64,000 nucleotides of DNA from Flavobacterium haoranii (GTDB lineage: Bacteria > Bacteroidota > Bacteroidia > Flavobacteriales > Flavobacteriaceae), in the NCBI GenBank assembly GCA_003246205.1, contig QKBC01000010.1, positions 1-64,000 of the forward strand, in the 5' to 3' direction. The position numbers and the translations under genes are program-made. Positions 61,394-64,000 of this stretch are shown piece after piece; the first letter of the stretch is position 1; the number at the start of each line of letters is the position of its first letter. The notes beneath the pieces were generated by a model that was not told the origin of the DNA, ran no database searches, and saw nothing but the letters and a program-made list of their open reading frames with translations.

Positions 61394-62134
61394 TCAATCC
61401 TGTAATTGAAAAACCTTTTGAAGTAATTCAGTGGTTCTCGAATCGATATTGCTTCTAATGTCTTTCTCTTCAACAGCTATCATTGTGAAAACTCCTGATA
61501 AAGCTTTTTGTGTAACATAATCATTCAGATCCGGATTCACTTTAGAGACAAATGGTAAATTGTTATATTTAGTTATTATTTTACTCCAAATAGCATCAGC
61601 ACCTACTTTTCCAAGCGATTCTTTAACTACCGGATTAAATTTAGTATACAGATCTGTGGTAGTTGTGTTTTCCAAATAAGTTGTAGCTGCATTATCTTCA
61701 CCCATTAAAATGTTTTTAGCATCAGTTATGGACATAGAAGTAATAGCATTGGTAAAAATAGGGGTTGCCTCTTTAACAGCTTCTTCAGCAGCTCTGTTTA
61801 ACGATTTAATTCCCTCGTCAGCCAAGTCACTCATTCCCATTTTTCGTAAAGCCGTATCTACTTTTTGCAATTCATCAGGAAGTAAAATTTTTACAGCTTC
61901 ATTTTTATAGAATCCGTCTACTGCAGTAAGTTTAGTTACTTGTTCTGAAACTCCTTTGTTTAAAGCTTCCTTAAGTGCAGCACTGATATCAGTATTGCTA
62001 AGAGAAATTCCGGAAGTAGAAGATGTAGTAGAAGTGGCTGAGTTTAGTTTCTCTTCTGCTTTTTTGATCAGATCTTTAAACTGAGCGTTTGAAAATACGG
62101 GAAGTAGAACTAAAGCTAAAATAATTTTTTTCAT
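61394..62134 (-). CDS. DUF4197 secreted protein, paralogue 2
   Basis: 246 residues from ATG 62134; a frame to 62158 is rejected because the internal start gives a clean signal peptide (LVLLPVFSNAQ), without a lipobox Cys, unlike paralogue 1. The core is the same: DGFYKNEAVKILLPDEL, ADEGIKSLNRAAEEAVKEA, ITDAKNILMG. The two proteins clearly share an origin by duplication. Function unknown. Confidence 0.82.
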   Translation of the reverse strand: MKKIILALVLLPVFSNAQFKDLIKKAEEKLNSATSTTSSTSGISLSNTDISAALKEALNKGVSEQVTKLTAVDGFYKNEAVKILLPDELQKVDTALRKMGMSDLADEGIKSLNRAAEEAVKEATPIFTNAITSMSITDAKNILMGEDNAATTYLENTTTTDLYTKFNPVVKESLGKVGADAIWSKIITKYNNLPFVSKVNPDLNDYVTQKALSGVFTMIAVEEKDIRSNIDSRTTELLQKVFQLQD

Positions 62135-62410
62135 CAGATACCATTTATGGTTAAACATTTTTTCAGTTGTATAGCATGAAACGTGCCAATTTCAATGAAT
62201 CATTGATAAATCAAAAATAACAAATTCTGTAAACTAAGATTCTTAGAGAGTTGTTAAAGTACTAAAAAGCTTAAGAAATGTTAAATATTGCTAAAATAAT
62301 ATATATTTAGATATTAAAATGAATTTTAAAAAAAAATATAGGTAATTTTTTAATAGTTTTATAAAAGCAATGCAGAGATAAATAAAAAACAAACCAAATT
62401 GGACCAGAAA

Positions 62411-64000
62411 ATGAAAAACACATTTAAACAAATAACAGAGATTATCAGCAATAAAGATTTTGAACAGTTGTCTCATATAAAAATTGACAAACCCGAATAT
62501 TTCAATTGGGTTTCAGAGATTTTTGAAGGAATTCATGTAAAAAATGCACCGGAAAAAACAGCTTTGCTTTGGACAGACGGAGAAGGAACAGTTTCCTATT
62601 CCTATTCTCAAATGAGTGAAAATTGCAACCAATTATTAAATTTTCTAAGAAATAAAGGAGTGCAACAAGGCGATATTGTCTTAACACAATTAATGCTTCA
62701 GCCGATTAGTTGGGCAGCGACTTTAGCAACAATAAAAGGCGGTTTGCAAATGATTCCTACAGCAACTATTATGGGAGTTCAGGATTTGGCGTATCGCTTT
62801 GAGAAGACTTTGCCCAAAGTGATTATTTCTGATATGAATAATGCACATAAAACCGATGAAGCCGAAGAAGTTTTCGGAGCCAAAATTCCGGTGAAAATTA
62901 TTTGCGACGGAACCAGAGAAGGGTGGTACACATTAGAAGATATCGAAAAAGAAAGTACAGTTGCAGAAGCGGTTGCAACAAAAGCCGATGATACATTATT
63001 CATGTTCTTTACTTCCGGAACCACAGGAATGCCTAAAATTGTTTGTCATACCCATTTTTCCTATCCGGTTGGACATTTAACCACAACTACTTGGATTGGT
63101 CTGACTGGAAATGATATACATTATAATATTTCGCAACCCGGTTGGGCTAAATTCGCTTGGAGTAGCTTTTTTGCACCGTGGAATGTAGGAGCAGCTATTT
63201 TTGCATACCATAGCAATAACCGTTTTGAAGCTGCTGTGACACTTGATTTAATTGCAAAACACAACATAACGACATTGTGTGCGCCACCAACAGTTTTACG
63301 TTTGTTTATTCAAGAAGATGTGAAATCGTATGATTTTTCATTGAGAGAATGTGTGGCTGCGGGCGAACCGTTAAATCCGGAAATTATTGAGGAATGGAAA
63401 GAAGCAACCGGAGTTCTCATTCGAGATGGTTTCGGGCAAACTGAAAGTACGTGTATGGTTGCTAATTTACCGGGACAAAAAGTGAAATTTGGTTCTATGG
63501 GGAAACCAACGTTTTTATACGATGTAGTTATTGCAGATAACGAAGGAAACATTTTGCCGGATAATGAAGAAGGAAATATTTGTGTGAGAATGGAACGAGG
63601 AGAAACACCAAACGGAATTTTCAAAGGGTATTTGTTTGATAAAGAAAGGGAAGCCAAAGCTTTTCATAGTGGATTGTATTATACGGGCGATAAAGCCTAT
63701 CGCGATGCCGACGGTTATATATGGTTTATTGGTCGCGATGACGATGTAATCAAAGCTTCTGATTATAGAATAGGACCGTTTGAAGTAGAAAGTGTTCTGC
63801 TAGAACATCATGCGGTGGTCGAATCGGCAGTAGTGGGCTCGCCTCATCATATTAAAGGTCACGAAGTGAAGGCTTTTGTGGTGTTGCATCATGAACATGA
63901 ACCAACGGAACATTTAGCGATTGATATTTTTACGTTTAGCCGAAGTTATTTGGCTCCTTATAAAATACCGAGAATTATTGAGTTCGTTACCGAATTACCC
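62411..64000 (+). CDS. Acyl-CoA synthetase (AMP-forming), 3' end outside window
   Basis: 530 codons visible from ATG 62411, open at the window end. The AMP-binding motif is FFTSGTTGMPK (about 199-209). DGFGQTEST (about 340) and YTGDKAYRDADGYIWFIGRDD (about 424-444), including the adenylate-linker Arg and the hinge region, follow, then IKASDYRIGPFEVE with the catalytic-Lys domain start. The layout resembles acetyl/propionyl or medium-chain acyl-CoA synthetases of the ACSM type. Substrate undecided. It makes acyl-CoA from a fatty acid or acetate with ATP. Several open frames on the opposite strand here are shadows. Confidence 0.87.
   Translation, partial: MKNTFKQITEIISNKDFEQLSHIKIDKPEYFNWVSEIFEGIHVKNAPEKTALLWTDGEGTVSYSYSQMSENCNQLLNFLRNKGVQQGDIVLTQLMLQPISWAATLATIKGGLQMIPTATIMGVQDLAYRFEKTLPKVIISDMNNAHKTDEAEEVFGAKIPVKIICDGTREGWYTLEDIEKESTVAEAVATKADDTLFMFFTSGTTGMPKIVCHTHFSYPVGHLTTTTWIGLTGNDIHYNISQPGWAKFAWSSFFAPWNVGAAIFAYHSNNRFEAAVTLDLIAKHNITTLCAPPTVLRLFIQEDVKSYDFSLRECVAAGEPLNPEIIEEWKEATGVLIRDGFGQTESTCMVANLPGQKVKFGSMGKPTFLYDVVIADNEGNILPDNEEGNICVRMERGETPNGIFKGYLFDKEREAKAFHSGLYYTGDKAYRDADGYIWFIGRDDDVIKASDYRIGPFEVESVLLEHHAVVESAVVGSPHHIKGHEVKAFVVLHHEHEPTEHLAIDIFTFSRSYLAPYKIPRIIEFVTELP

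Noticed and set aside
62291..63657. Several open frames of 60-115 codons on the minus strand
   Set aside because: They lie opposite the acyl-CoA synthetase gene, lack start-site signals and recognisable protein features, and are shadows of its codon pattern.

Overview
The window looks like chromosomal DNA of a low-GC member of the Bacteroidota, most likely Flavobacteriaceae (Flavobacterium or a close relative). Three secreted proteins end in type IX secretion (T9SS) sorting domains. Promoters carry the Bacteroidota -7 element TAnnTTTG. Many families typical of this phylum are present (DUF3810, DUF4197, delta-60 repeats, propeller-Y_Y_Y-LytTR regulators, PepSY/TonB receptor iron modules). I see no rRNA, tRNA, CRISPR array, transposase or phage gene.

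Layout. (1) 1-6910: the end of a large HYR-domain T9SS cargo gene, then a leftward string of small redox and repair genes (YHS protein, MsrB, DoxX, DinB, NRDE/TANGO2, ATP-grasp) with a Crp-type regulator, DUF4268 and a divergent Nudix CoA-pyrophosphatase. (2) 7061-18292: a complete uptake [NiFe]-hydrogenase locus. The rightward operon hyaA-hyaB-hyaC-hyaD-hypF-FKBP-hypD-nickel permease collides tail to tail, with overlapping stop codons, with the leftward operon hypA-hypB-hypC-hypE. The small subunit has all six cysteines of the [4Fe-3S] proximal cluster of O2-tolerant enzymes. (3) 18465-28424: housekeeping and surface genes (acyltransferase, ECF sigma factor, type II NADH dehydrogenase, PepD). 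Among them is a propeller-Y_Y_Y-TM-LytTR regulator whose stop codon abuts a four-copy direct repeat (period 21-22 bp) in front of a T9SS-secreted protein gene. (4) 28473-33300: an accessory region with a very AT-rich pair (a YejK/NdpA-like nucleoid-associated protein and a four-helix membrane protein), a beheaded AraC gene, and a delta-60 T9SS protein gene bracketed by two nearly identical 46-47 bp terminator-containing direct repeats. (5) 33298-41024: PEBP protein, AraC regulator coupled to a Vat/XAT acetyltransferase, SRPBCC protein with a Crp regulator, a secreted hydrolase and a multi-PAS histidine kinase. (6) 41264-47972: an iron module with two TonB-dependent siderophore receptors and two PepSY membrane proteins, with candidate Fur sites before both receptors. 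(7) 48159-55070: prfA, an OmpA lipoprotein, a lipocalin, and a leftward envelope-stress/signalling group (AraC, response regulator, CHASE3 kinase, DUF4142-like, Lmo0937-like, beta-barrel). (8) 55344-64000: pyrF, a metal/cobalamin-binding protein, and an oxidative-stress block (katG; gpx-ohrR with two palindromic operators around its promoter) between two DUF4197 paralogues, then a truncated acyl-CoA synthetase.

How the genes work together. The hydrogenase feeds H2 electrons through a b-type cytochrome into the respiratory chain. The maturation set (HypA-F, HyaD), the nickel permease and the His-rich HypB supply and insert the metal centre. KatG, Gpx/OhrR, MsrB and the type II NADH dehydrogenase fit an aerobic lifestyle, as does an O2-tolerant hydrogenase. 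The most promising undescribed items are the LytTR operator array with its membrane-bound regulator, the AT-rich YejK-membrane protein pair, the FKBP inside the hydrogenase maturation operon, and the paired OhrR-type operators.
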